Shown piece after piece: positions 37,924 to 46,047 of a DNA stretch of 64,000 nt (position 1 is the stretch's first letter; every line of letters starts with the position of its first letter). Source of the stretch: Christiangramia flava JLT2011 (lineage in GTDB: Bacteria > Bacteroidota > Bacteroidia > Flavobacteriales > Flavobacteriaceae); assembly GCF_001951155.1 (NCBI RefSeq), contig NZ_CP016359.1, positions 575,001 to 639,000 of the forward strand, given 5' to 3'. Both the position numbers and the translations under genes were made by a program. The notes below the pieces were generated by a model. That model saw nothing but the letters and a program-made list of their open reading frames with translations. It was not told the origin of the DNA and made no database searches.

Positions 37924-40386
37924 CTACAGTTTAAACTGGAGCGTGGTATACCAGGTCAGCGGCTGCGCGGGAATAATTCCCGGGCCGGGATAACCTGTGG
38001 CCCTTCGTGTGAAATAGCTATTATTTAGTAAATTATTGATCCCGCTTTCCAGCCTGAAACGTTTCCAGCTGTAAGAGGCCGAAAGATCCATAATTCCATA
38101 GGCCGGGATACTCCCTTCAATTCCCCGTACCCGGTCATCACGATCCTGGGGAGCATTAGTGGCATCGGTATACTGTTTTGACAAATAAGAATACTGGAGA
38201 CCAGCGATAAAATTCTTATAACCAAAATTTACGCCCGTCTTCAAATTCACCGCGGGAATGAATTCCACCTGATTTCCTTCCACATTATTGGCCTCTGAAC
38301 GGATGTATTCCGATTTGGTAAATGCCGAATTCAGGAACAGGTTTAACTGATAATCTTCCAGCTGCGGAAACAGGCTGTTCTTCACATTCCATTCAGCAAA
38401 TGTTTCCAAACCATAAATAAATGCATCCCCGATATTCCCTCGAAAACGGATCAATCTTCCGGTTTCTTCCAGTTCTCCCTGGGCATTCACCCGTTCCTCT
38501 TCCTTCAGAATTTCACCAATACGATCCTGGTATTTCAAACCAAAGATGCTGGCGTCATAAGATAAAAAATCACCCAAACGACCGCGAATCCCAAGGTCTG
38601 CTGTAAAGCCTTTTTCATCGCTGATGTTCGGATCTACCTGGTAACTCGGGTTCACCACTCGAATGTCATTGAAGGTCACCGACCGGTAATTCTGGGAAAA
38701 GTTCGCGTAAAATTCATTGGAGGCATTTAGATTATAACTACTGCCCACTCCCAGGAGCACAAAACTCCTTTCAAAATCCTGATTTTCCTCTACAGTTTCA
38801 TCCAGCAAAGCATTTCCCGCCAGGTCCAGCACGATATTTTTATAATTCCCGTTGGCCTCGGTATTGATATATTCCACTCGGATACCCGGGGTGATCGAGA
38901 ACTCGTTGGTAATATTGAAAATATTTTCCCCGAAGAATGCCAGGTTTTGATTCGGAAATTCGAAGACAGACTGCCGCTGGTAATTTGGATATTCCTGATT
39001 GTAAAAACTGAAATCAGGTCCCATTCCGTCGCTTCCCGGTCCCTGTTGCTGGTTGTTGTTAGCCTGGTAATATTTGGAACCAAAAAGCAATACCGATTCT
39101 TCCCCGAAAAGCTGGTACCGGGTGAGAATCCGTGCCTCAGCACCCCAGTTATTGAAATCATCTACCAGCAGTTCCCGTGGCCCGCCCGGGTCTACGATAG
39201 AAACCCTGTTTTCACGAAAACCCAGCGCTTTTCTGGACGCGTCCAGGCCAAAAATATTCAGGCTGAACTCGGTATTTTCAGATAGCTGCTGCTCCAGTTT
39301 CAACGCAAAAAGATTCCAGTTCACATCAAACCAGTTGCGTTCCCGGTTGCTGTAATCGGGATTTTCGTAGAACTGATAATCAGTTAATCCGCCAGGTTGC
39401 TGAGCCAGGTAATCTAAAAAGGTATATTCAAAGCTGATCTTGGTCTTATCGCTAACCTGCCAGCCAAGATGTGCAAAGGCGTTATGGGAATCGTATTCGG
39501 AATTCGGCCTAAAACCTTTTCCTCCTTTATAATTATAGTATGTGTAATAACTGAAATCTCCCAAGGTCCCGCTCAGACTATTGAAACTCGTGAAAAGATC
39601 GTAGGATCCAACCGACTGTCTTGTTAGAAATTCAATCTTTTTATCTGATGGCTGGTGAAATTTGAAGTTGAGCAGCCCTCCGAACTGTGTTCCATATTGC
39701 AGGGAAGCCGCGCCGCGAACCACCTGGATCTCTTCCAGCGCTTCAGCCGGGGGCGTATAATAGCTTTCGGGATATCCCAGCACATCTGCGGAAATATCGT
39801 AACCATTTTGCCTGGTATTAAAATTCTGGGTTCGGTTGGGATCCAGCCCACGACCACCGATATTCAGCTGGATTCCAGCATCCCCATTATCATAAATATT
39901 CAGCCCCACGACCTGACTATAAATTTGTCGGGCCTTATTGGCCGCCTTATTCCCGGAAACCTTATCCATCAGTACCACTTCACTCTTCTTCCCGGCGTAA
40001 ATGGCCGTTCCTTCCACTTTCCGCAGTTTTCGAAGGGCAAAAAGTTGCTCTTTTCTCGCGTTGAGAACCACTTCGGAAAGACTTTCTGCCAGCGGTGACA
40101 GCCTGAAATCTACCTGCACATTTTGGCTGAGATCCAACTGTTTTTCAGCGATCTGATATTCATACCCGAATGCGACCAGTGTATAAGCTCCTGGCTTCAG
40201 GTTGGTCATTTGGTAATTTCCGGCAGCATCGGTCAAAACCACCTTTCCCAGGGTTTTATTCCAGACTTCCGCACTTTCGACCGGCAGCCCGGTTTCCGCA
40301 GAAGTTACTTTTCCGCTGATACTGAATTGCGCAAAAAGCGAAAATGAACTTAGAAAAAGTATACTAAAGACCTTTAATTTCATCAT
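37924..40386 (-). CDS. TonB-dependent outer-membrane receptor (FecA-like)
   Basis: An 820-residue receptor with a signal peptide (VFSILFLSSFSLFAQ). It has a carboxypeptidase-regulatory-like domain (about 20-100, ISGKVTSAETGLPVESAEVW), a plug (about 115-235, ending IQVVRGAASLQYGTQFGGLLNF) and a 22-strand-type barrel ending in LTWYTTLQFKL. There are no SusD or sensor-extension features, so it is a siderophore/metal-type receptor and not a glycan SusC. It overlaps the HTTM gene by 23 bp and is the last gene of the DUF4856-imelysin-HTTM-TonB operon. Substrate is inferred, not shown. Confidence 0.92.
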   Translation of the reverse strand: MMKLKVFSILFLSSFSLFAQFSISGKVTSAETGLPVESAEVWNKTLGKVVLTDAAGNYQMTNLKPGAYTLVAFGYEYQIAEKQLDLSQNVQVDFRLSPLAESLSEVVLNARKEQLFALRKLRKVEGTAIYAGKKSEVVLMDKVSGNKAANKARQIYSQVVGLNIYDNGDAGIQLNIGGRGLDPNRTQNFNTRQNGYDISADVLGYPESYYTPPAEALEEIQVVRGAASLQYGTQFGGLLNFKFHQPSDKKIEFLTRQSVGSYDLFTSFNSLSGTLGDFSYYTYYNYKGGKGFRPNSEYDSHNAFAHLGWQVSDKTKISFEYTFLDYLAQQPGGLTDYQFYENPDYSNRERNWFDVNWNLFALKLEQQLSENTEFSLNIFGLDASRKALGFRENRVSIVDPGGPRELLVDDFNNWGAEARILTRYQLFGEESVLLFGSKYYQANNNQQQGPGSDGMGPDFSFYNQEYPNYQRQSVFEFPNQNLAFFGENIFNITNEFSITPGIRVEYINTEANGNYKNIVLDLAGNALLDETVEENQDFERSFVLLGVGSSYNLNASNEFYANFSQNYRSVTFNDIRVVNPSYQVDPNISDEKGFTADLGIRGRLGDFLSYDASIFGLKYQDRIGEILKEEERVNAQGELEETGRLIRFRGNIGDAFIYGLETFAEWNVKNSLFPQLEDYQLNLFLNSAFTKSEYIRSEANNVEGNQVEFIPAVNLKTGVNFGYKNFIAGLQYSYLSKQYTDATNAPQDRDDRVRGIEGSIPAYGIMDLSASYSWKRFRLESGINNLLNNSYFTRRATGYPGPGIIPAQPLTWYTTLQFKL

Positions 40387-41728
40387 TAAATGGTAAAATG
40401 AATGTTTTGTGTTCGAACGAGTCGGCGAAATTAAGCAAATTTACGTCGGGCGAAATATATGGCGCACTCTTTCTGCCGTTTAGCGCCACGTAATTTTCCA
40501 CGTAAACTTCAATGTTCTGATGCCCGTCTTTGGCAAAATGCCTGGCCAGATAATGGGCATATTCCAGTATGAAATCTGGCTGAAAGCTCATTTGTTTCTC
40601 CTGAAAGGGCGTCAGAAAATCAGAATTATCCACATAAAATCTTTTTCCGGTTTTGCCATCCACGATCTTGAATTGGGCGTAACCGGCCTTCTCCATCAGC
40701 ATCACGCGCCAGGAAAACCGAAAACCTTCTTCTGTCCAGAACAATTCGCCGGGATATAACAGGTATCGCCACGGAAATAGCAATTGAATCATAAAAAAAA
40801 CGGCAACTATTCCTCTAAAAATCTTCCGCTTTTGAGGCTTCGGAAAATACAGCCGGCCTGTATCAAAAATTGGTTTTTTAATTCCGAATACATTCGAAAA
40901 CCACTGAAGCAGCCGATGGTGAAATTGCGGACTAAAGAAGATCAATGCGCTCACGATCATGATGTACGGAAACATGCCGATTGGGAACAACACTCGCGTG
41001 AGAACGTGAAAAATGACGACCATGGCGAAGGCCAAAATCCGAGTGCGCTTCCAAAGCAATAAAAACGGAATAAAAAGATCGTAGAGCATCCCGCTCCAGC
41101 TGAAGGCATAATGCACCCATTCCTGCTGCATCAGGTCCCCGAGAAAAGGCAAATCATACTTCGACGGAAGCCAGATCTTGAGTGGCATGGCACGAAAAAG
41201 CCAGTCTGAATTAAGCTTTGCCAAGCCGGCGTAGAAATAAACGATCCCCAGCATCAGTTTGATGGCATCTACACACCATCGTGGGATCTTCTGAAACCTT
41301 GAACGGGCATTTCTCCACGCATCGACTGAGAAATAATTTCCGGCAGGAAGAAAGATCATCAGGAAGCTCAGCACACTAATGAAATAATAATGATTCAGGT
41401 AAGTGGTTTTATCCATCAGCTCGATATAGGTAAAACTGAGGAAAAACGTGATGATCGCCAGTCGGTATTTAAATCCGGCAGCCACCAGCAATGCTGCGAG
41501 GCCGCAAATGGCAAAGATCACGTAGGTAAAATTGCCCAGCGGTTTGACCCATGCAAAGCCGTAATAGGAAAAATGAAATTTTGGGAGCAGGTATAATTTT
41601 TCGATCCAGCCATTGAGCCAGAAACGCAGGATACTCACAAACATCATGATACCGAATAACAAACGAAAAACCGCCAAAGGGGCGGCTTCCGTGTAGGAAT
41701 TCAGATATTTGGAGATCTTTGAATTCAT
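40364..41728 (-). CDS. HTTM-domain membrane protein (vitamin K-dependent gamma-carboxylase-like)
   Basis: A 454-residue multi-pass protein. Membrane segments include LAVFRLLFGIMMFVSIL, VIFAICGLAALLVAAGF, FLSFTYIELMDK, FISVLSFLMIFLPAG and MVVIFHVLTRVLFPIG. It carries the HTTM signatures DKTTYLNHYYF (His113) and YFYAGLAKLNSDWL (Lys171), equivalent to the His and Lys needed for catalysis in human gamma-glutamyl carboxylase. After about 300 it has a soluble domain, as in VKGC (GELFWTEEGFRFSWRVMLMEK). The bacterial function is unknown. It starts 9 bp after the imelysin gene and overlaps the TonB-receptor gene. Confidence 0.9.
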   Translation of the reverse strand: MNSKISKYLNSYTEAAPLAVFRLLFGIMMFVSILRFWLNGWIEKLYLLPKFHFSYYGFAWVKPLGNFTYVIFAICGLAALLVAAGFKYRLAIITFFLSFTYIELMDKTTYLNHYYFISVLSFLMIFLPAGNYFSVDAWRNARSRFQKIPRWCVDAIKLMLGIVYFYAGLAKLNSDWLFRAMPLKIWLPSKYDLPFLGDLMQQEWVHYAFSWSGMLYDLFIPFLLLWKRTRILAFAMVVIFHVLTRVLFPIGMFPYIMIVSALIFFSPQFHHRLLQWFSNVFGIKKPIFDTGRLYFPKPQKRKIFRGIVAVFFMIQLLFPWRYLLYPGELFWTEEGFRFSWRVMLMEKAGYAQFKIVDGKTGKRFYVDNSDFLTPFQEKQMSFQPDFILEYAHYLARHFAKDGHQNIEVYVENYVALNGRKSAPYISPDVNLLNFADSFEHKTFILPFNDEIKGL

Positions 41729-41737
41729 TGAAAAATT

Positions 41738-42865
41738 TTAGTCACCGTCAGAATCTACATAATCCACGCTGATTGAAAGAGCCTGCATCATGTCTAATTT
41801 GAGCAAAACTACGGCTTTTTGCAGTTCATCGTAAGCAGCAAGCATTACTGAATTATCTGTTTCCACCTGGTTTTTCAGGTTGGCATCTAAAGCTGCAGAC
41901 TGATTACTAATGGCAGCAAACTGAGTGCTGATCAAAGCGGCCAGGTCCTGCCCGTCTTTCATGCTATCCAGATATTGCAAATATTGCTTGTAGCTTTTGC
42001 CTGAAGCCGCACTTCCGAAGCCTTCACCTTCATAAAAGTCGCTATAAGCGTTCACCGCTTCCTGGTACAATTCTTTGGAAAGATCACCAGCATATAGCGC
42101 TTCCACATTCACCGGAGACGGAGTTCCGGAGAACACGCCGGCAGGATAGCCAATTTTACCGCTGCGCAGAAATTTTTCAAAATACATCACAAAGTCATTG
42201 GTAAACCGGTCTACTGAACCGGTGCTGGAAGAACTGGTATTTTCCACAAAAGTATCGCGATAGCTTCCGGTCCAACTCGCAGTAACTTCAGCAGTAAGAT
42301 CATTGATCCTAGCCGCCGCATCGCTTAAATATGCCCGGTAATTTTCAGCATTTTCACCAGAAGTATAATATTCCAGGAGTGTGGTATCATCTTCAGCCAA
42401 ACCATAAAGAAGGTAATCGATCGCAGGGAAGCCCTGTTCAGCAAAAGAAGACGGCAATTCCAGGTTATAGGAACCTGAAGCAATCTTGCTCTGGATATTT
42501 TCGGTATTTGCAGGGTAGGTATTCAGGAAATTTCTATAATTCAGTTCCTCGGCTTTCCCGATCTCAAACATGGAAACACTTTGAAAATCTATATAAGCCG
42601 AACGGTAAGCAGCTCTCAGGGCTGTAAGATTTTCCGCCGAAGGGTTTGCAGCGAATGTTTCAGTTGCCTGGTTGAGACTGTTGGTAGCTGTGCTGAAATT
42701 CTGAAAAGCAGGAACGATAAAATCATCTGCCCAGTGAGAAAGCATCGCTCCGCGATCAAAACTATCGGTCTGGCCACCATTTTGGTCGCCACTTCCATCA
42801 TCTTCCGTAGAACAAGCGGCAAAACTCAGCAGTGCCAGTAACATGATTATTGAAATTTTCTTCAT
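41738..42865 (-). CDS. Imelysin-like (peptidase M75-type) lipoprotein
   Basis: A 375-residue lipoprotein (MKKISIIMLLALLSFAACST, lipid Cys18). It is a helical imelysin-type protein: VPAFQNFSTATNSL near the N-terminus, FQSVSMFEIGKAEELNYRNFL, and the region of the family GxHxxE motif, which here reads GFPAID (145-150), so the His and Glu are not conserved. Imelysin proteins (IrpA, EfeO-like) are iron-regulated in several bacteria. They are named after insulin-cleaving proteases, but no peptidase activity should be assumed here. It lies 9 bp before the HTTM gene. Confidence 0.9.
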   Translation of the reverse strand: MKKISIIMLLALLSFAACSTEDDGSGDQNGGQTDSFDRGAMLSHWADDFIVPAFQNFSTATNSLNQATETFAANPSAENLTALRAAYRSAYIDFQSVSMFEIGKAEELNYRNFLNTYPANTENIQSKIASGSYNLELPSSFAEQGFPAIDYLLYGLAEDDTTLLEYYTSGENAENYRAYLSDAAARINDLTAEVTASWTGSYRDTFVENTSSSSTGSVDRFTNDFVMYFEKFLRSGKIGYPAGVFSGTPSPVNVEALYAGDLSKELYQEAVNAYSDFYEGEGFGSAASGKSYKQYLQYLDSMKDGQDLAALISTQFAAISNQSAALDANLKNQVETDNSVMLAAYDELQKAVVLLKLDMMQALSISVDYVDSDGD

Positions 42866-42885
42866 AACAGTATTTATTAAAAAAG

Positions 42886-42912
42886 CCGGGAACGCCCTCC
42901 AAGCACTCCCGG
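42886..42912 (-). terminator. Terminator-like hairpin between DUF4856 and imelysin genes
   Basis: On the minus strand, CCGGGA (42912-42907) pairs with TCCCGG (42891-42886) across a 15-nt loop and is followed by CTTTTTT. It lies in the 64-bp gap inside the operon and may reduce read-through so that the first gene is expressed most. Confidence 0.6.
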
Positions 42913-42929
42913 TGTCATTATATTTTTAC

Positions 42930-44144
42930 TTATTCAGCAGCCTGAGAAACGCTGAAGCCATAAGCAGCGGCAATCTCTTCAGAAATGCTGTCCAGGGTTG
43001 CCGGGTTCACATCCCAGAAACCGTTCCCGCTCAACAAAGCCTCTTTATAGGAATCGATGCTTTCTTTAGAAACATATGGTGCTCCGGTAGCAGGATTGTG
43101 AGTAAATCTTAAGCTATACACGAAACCAAATCCTTCGGAAAGTTCGTGAAAAGCAGCACCGTAATTTTCTTCTTCCAATGCCGATTTTCCTCCCTGCAGG
43201 TAGTGTACGGCGCGAACACCAATTACTTTGGAAAGGTTTTCACGAATGATGGCCACCTGCTCGTCACGAAGATCATAGTCTCCCGCAACGATCGCAGCAC
43301 GACCGGTTTTAAATGCTTCGTAAGTGCTTTCAGCAAGTCCGTCAAAATCGTCATCTGCGGCCACCTGTCCCAAATAACTGAACAGTAAATGATCATCACT
43401 TTCCCCAAGAACTGACAGCGGATCGGCTGTTGGAATGGATGGATCGCCGAAAAGGTACCCGTAAGCCTCATCCCACTTATGTTCCATGGTCGTGTAAGAC
43501 TTCCCATCTTCAGTTACCATATCATCGTTATTCACCTGGTTATCACCTTCATCCAGAACTGGTTGAGAAAGGTAATTGTTCACCATCTGGTCTAACAGCA
43601 ATCCACCGATAAGACTTTTGGCAAATGCCTGGTTATATTCTAGACCTTTGCCGCTCACGTAGCGAGTTCTTTCTCCCTGCGCGATCTGCCCGGCAACACC
43701 GGCTTCTGCCAATTGGTCTTTATTATCTTTTACTTCGTTCATCTGCCCGGAAATATAAGACTCAAAATCTGCCTTGATCTCGGCGCTTTCTACTGAATTA
43801 TTAGAAAAATACAGGTTCGAAGCGGCAACTTTGGACTTTACACTTTTTGTAGACTCATTTAAAGCGGCGTTCGAGAAAGGAGCATTTTCGTTCGCGAACA
43901 TATTCATTAGCTGCTCTTCAGTAGTGTTATCAAAATCATTGAAAACCGAAAGCATTTCAGCAGACATTTGCAACCTGGTAGTTTGCCCGTTATAATCTAC
44001 GGTAGTTTCACCGTTTCTTTCAAAAGTATAGTTAGCAGGTACCTCCACCTCGCTTTGCTCATCGATGATCGTATCGTCATCGTTTGAACAGGAAGTAAGA
44101 ATAAAAGATCCTGCGGTAAATAGTAGTAGAAAAGATTTTTTCAT
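42930..44144 (-). CDS. DUF4856 domain lipoprotein
   Basis: A 404-residue lipoprotein (MKKSFLLLFTAGSFILTSCS, lipobox ILTSC) with an acidic linker NDDDTIIDEQSEVEVP. The body matches the DUF4856 pattern (VPANYTFERNGETTVDYNGQTTRL at the N-terminus; KSLIGGLLLDQMVNNYLS; HKWDEAYGYLFG; FHELSEGFGFVYSLRF). Function is unknown. Such genes regularly precede imelysin genes in Bacteroidota, pointing to an iron-linked surface role. First gene of the four-gene operon, under a strong promoter flanked by paired boxes. Confidence 0.85.
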   Translation of the reverse strand: MKKSFLLLFTAGSFILTSCSNDDDTIIDEQSEVEVPANYTFERNGETTVDYNGQTTRLQMSAEMLSVFNDFDNTTEEQLMNMFANENAPFSNAALNESTKSVKSKVAASNLYFSNNSVESAEIKADFESYISGQMNEVKDNKDQLAEAGVAGQIAQGERTRYVSGKGLEYNQAFAKSLIGGLLLDQMVNNYLSQPVLDEGDNQVNNDDMVTEDGKSYTTMEHKWDEAYGYLFGDPSIPTADPLSVLGESDDHLLFSYLGQVAADDDFDGLAESTYEAFKTGRAAIVAGDYDLRDEQVAIIRENLSKVIGVRAVHYLQGGKSALEEENYGAAFHELSEGFGFVYSLRFTHNPATGAPYVSKESIDSYKEALLSGNGFWDVNPATLDSISEEIAAAYGFSVSQAAE

Positions 44145-44151
44145 CGAATAT

Positions 44152-44175
44152 TTTATTTAGACTTGTTTAAAATAA
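44152..44175. promoter_or_regulatory. Operator-like box 1 (downstream of the promoter)
   Basis: A 24-bp box starting TTTATTTAGA and ending AAATAA, with inverted-repeat character (TTATTT/AAATAA). It covers about +1 to +24 of the predicted transcript and ends 8 bp from the start codon. It agrees with box 2 at 20 of 24 positions. Confidence 0.6.
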
Positions 44176-44180
44176 CGACG

Positions 44181-44211
44181 CAAATATAGAATCCACATTC
44201 AGCTGACGCAA
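44181..44211 (-). promoter_or_regulatory. Promoter of the DUF4856-imelysin-HTTM-TonB operon
   Basis: On the minus strand, TTG (44211-44209), a 20-nt spacer and TATATTTG (44188-44181): a full Bacteroidota consensus promoter. It is sandwiched exactly between the two operator-like boxes. Confidence 0.8.
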
Positions 44212-44212
44212 G

Positions 44213-44236
44213 TTTATTTAGATTTAATTTAAATAA
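44213..44236. promoter_or_regulatory. Operator-like box 2 (upstream of the promoter)
   Basis: A 24-bp box starting TTTATTTAGA and ending TTTAAATAA, with perfect 7-bp arms TTATTTA/TAAATAA. It abuts the -33 element and lies 61 bp from box 1 (start to start), close to six helical turns. A Fur- or DtxR-type metal repressor is the likely ligand by context. Confidence 0.6.
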
Positions 44237-44273
44237 TATTTATTGATACTGCTGCGGAAAATCATAAACTCTC

Positions 44274-45137
44274 TTAATGGTACTGCCCGAAGATTTTGGA
44301 AGCTTCATTGTAAGCCGATTCAAAACTGGTCATTTTGATATTCGTATCGGCCTTAGCCTGTGTGAAGTAAGACAGCATTTTTTCGGAAGGCATATTCCCG
44401 GTGAGTTCGTCTTTAGCCATCGGGCAACCACCAAAACCCTGGATCGCCCCGTCAAACCTGCGGCAACCGGCAGTGTAGGCCGCGTGGATCTTTTCATGCC
44501 ATTTGGACGGAGTGGTATGAAGGTGCGCACCAAATTCCACATTCGGATACTTCGGAATAAGATTGGAGAAAAGATAATCGATAATATCTGGCGTGGAAGT
44601 TCCCACGGTATCTGAAAGTGACAGGATCGTGACGCCCATTTCTGCCAGTTTTTCTGTCCACTCCCCTACGATCTCCACGTTCCATGGGTCTCCATAGGGA
44701 TTTCCGAAGCCCATACTGAGATAAGCGACCACCTCTTTATCGCTGTTATTGGCAATATCCAGGATCTCCTTCAGCACTTCGACCGATTCTGCGATGGTTT
44801 TGTGCGTATTCCGCATCTGAAAGTTTTCAGAAATGGAAAAAGGATAACCTAAATAGTCAATTTCCTCAAATTTGGAAGCATCTTCTGCGCCCCGGGTATT
44901 GGCCACGATCGCAAGCAATTTACTTTGGGTAGCAGAAAGATCTAGCTTCGAGAGAACTTCAGCCGTATCACGCATTTGCGGAATGGCCTTGGGAGAAACA
45001 AAACTTCCGAAGTCGATCGTATCGAAGCCGCAACGCAAAAGAGACTGGATATACTGGACCTTTTTTTCCGTGGGAATGAATTCCCTGATTCCCTGCATAG
45101 CGTCCCGCGGACATTCGATAAGCTTAATTTCTGCCAT
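44274..45137 (-). CDS. hmgL: Hydroxymethylglutaryl-CoA lyase
   Basis: Cleaves HMG-CoA to acetoacetate and acetyl-CoA, the last step of leucine breakdown. The 287-residue TIM-barrel protein begins MAEIKLIECPRDAMQGIREFIPTEKKV. It contains GFDTIDFGSFVSPKAIPQM, LSLSDTVGTSTPD, FGAHLHTTPSKWHEK (metal-binding His-x-His) and the catalytic-loop Cys in QGFGGCPMAKDELTGN. Monocistronic as seen here. Confidence 0.93.
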   Translation of the reverse strand: MAEIKLIECPRDAMQGIREFIPTEKKVQYIQSLLRCGFDTIDFGSFVSPKAIPQMRDTAEVLSKLDLSATQSKLLAIVANTRGAEDASKFEEIDYLGYPFSISENFQMRNTHKTIAESVEVLKEILDIANNSDKEVVAYLSMGFGNPYGDPWNVEIVGEWTEKLAEMGVTILSLSDTVGTSTPDIIDYLFSNLIPKYPNVEFGAHLHTTPSKWHEKIHAAYTAGCRRFDGAIQGFGGCPMAKDELTGNMPSEKMLSYFTQAKADTNIKMTSFESAYNEASKIFGQYH

Positions 45138-45242
45138 ACGACCAAAGATACTATTTTAGAGAACTTCTAAAAAGATTATGTTTTCTTTATAAATCCTGAA
45201 ATCTGTGATTTAAAAATCCCTGATTCTCTGTAGATTCTTCAA

Positions 45243-45857
45243 TTAAATGAAGATGAGCAGCGCGATCAGCATAAAAACCACTACCTGCATCCACTTCAGA
45301 AAATGACCAGATTTTGGATGCGATTTGATATAGACTGAAATCTTATCAGCAAGAAGTGAAACGAAAATGAAAATAAGCAGTGCCTGGAACATAAAAACTA
45401 AACCAAGAATATAGAATTGCCAGACGGTATCCAGCTCGCTACTCCATAAAAAACCCGGGAAAAATGCCAGGAAAAAAATTCCCACTTTCGGATTAAGCAC
45501 GTTCATGATAAATCCCTGCCGATAAAGAGAACCTAGTTTTTTATTCGCCACACCTTCCGCAGAAAAGGCAATTTTCGCATCGCTTTTATACACCTGCCAG
45601 GCGAGGTATAATAAATAGACTGCTCCAAAGATCTTTATGATGAGAAATAAATTTTCAGATTGTTTGATGACCGCCGAAACTCCGAACGCCACCAGCGTAG
45701 TATGAACAATAATACCACTAACCAGTCCCAACGCGGTTACAATTCCCTGTTTGGCCCCGTAAGCGATCGATCGAACCAGCACATATATAATATCAGGGCC
45801 GGGAGCTAAGGTGAGCAGGATCGAGGCAGTAAGAAATGGCAGTAATTGTTCGAGCAT
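45243..45857 (-). CDS. LysE family amino-acid exporter
   Basis: A 204-residue inner-membrane protein with about six transmembrane segments. The LysE/RhtB signature is FLTASILLTLAPGPDIIYVLVRSIAYGAKQGIVTALGLVSG at the N-terminus, followed by FLIIKIFGAVYLLYLAWQ and GFIMNVLNPKVGIFFLAFFPGF. It exports amino acids or homoserine-type compounds; the substrate is unknown. Confidence 0.92.
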   Translation of the reverse strand: MLEQLLPFLTASILLTLAPGPDIIYVLVRSIAYGAKQGIVTALGLVSGIIVHTTLVAFGVSAVIKQSENLFLIIKIFGAVYLLYLAWQVYKSDAKIAFSAEGVANKKLGSLYRQGFIMNVLNPKVGIFFLAFFPGFLWSSELDTVWQFYILGLVFMFQALLIFIFVSLLADKISVYIKSHPKSGHFLKWMQVVVFMLIALLIFI

Positions 45858-45985
45858 GAAGGATATGAGAGATTAGATTTGAGAATTTATAGTTTAGACA
45901 TCATTATAAATTTTCCGCACAAATAGGCATTAATTTCATTCTTCAACCAAAACGCGATCTATCAGGATTTTAAAATTTCACTACT

Positions 45986-46009
45986 TCCTGGATCAGGTTC
46001 AGGGTGATG
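45986..46009. repeat. REP-like palindromic element downstream of pyrD
   Basis: On the minus strand this reads CATCACCCTGAACCTGATCC followed by AGGA, close to the CACCCTGAACTTG...CAGGGT family of dispersed palindromic elements known from many Bacteroidota and alphaproteobacterial genomes. CCTGATCCAGG forms the core palindrome. Only one copy is in the window, so repetition cannot be shown here. Confidence 0.4.
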
Positions 46010-46047
46010 AAAACTGGTAACAAAAATTGTTTCACCCGAATACCTGC

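Noticed and set aside
45986..46020. Possible TPP riboswitch (GAACCTGATC core, minus strand)
   Set aside because: The CTGAGA motif and the TAATxCCAGCG half are absent, and the site is in the 3' trailer of pyrD, not upstream of a thiamine gene.
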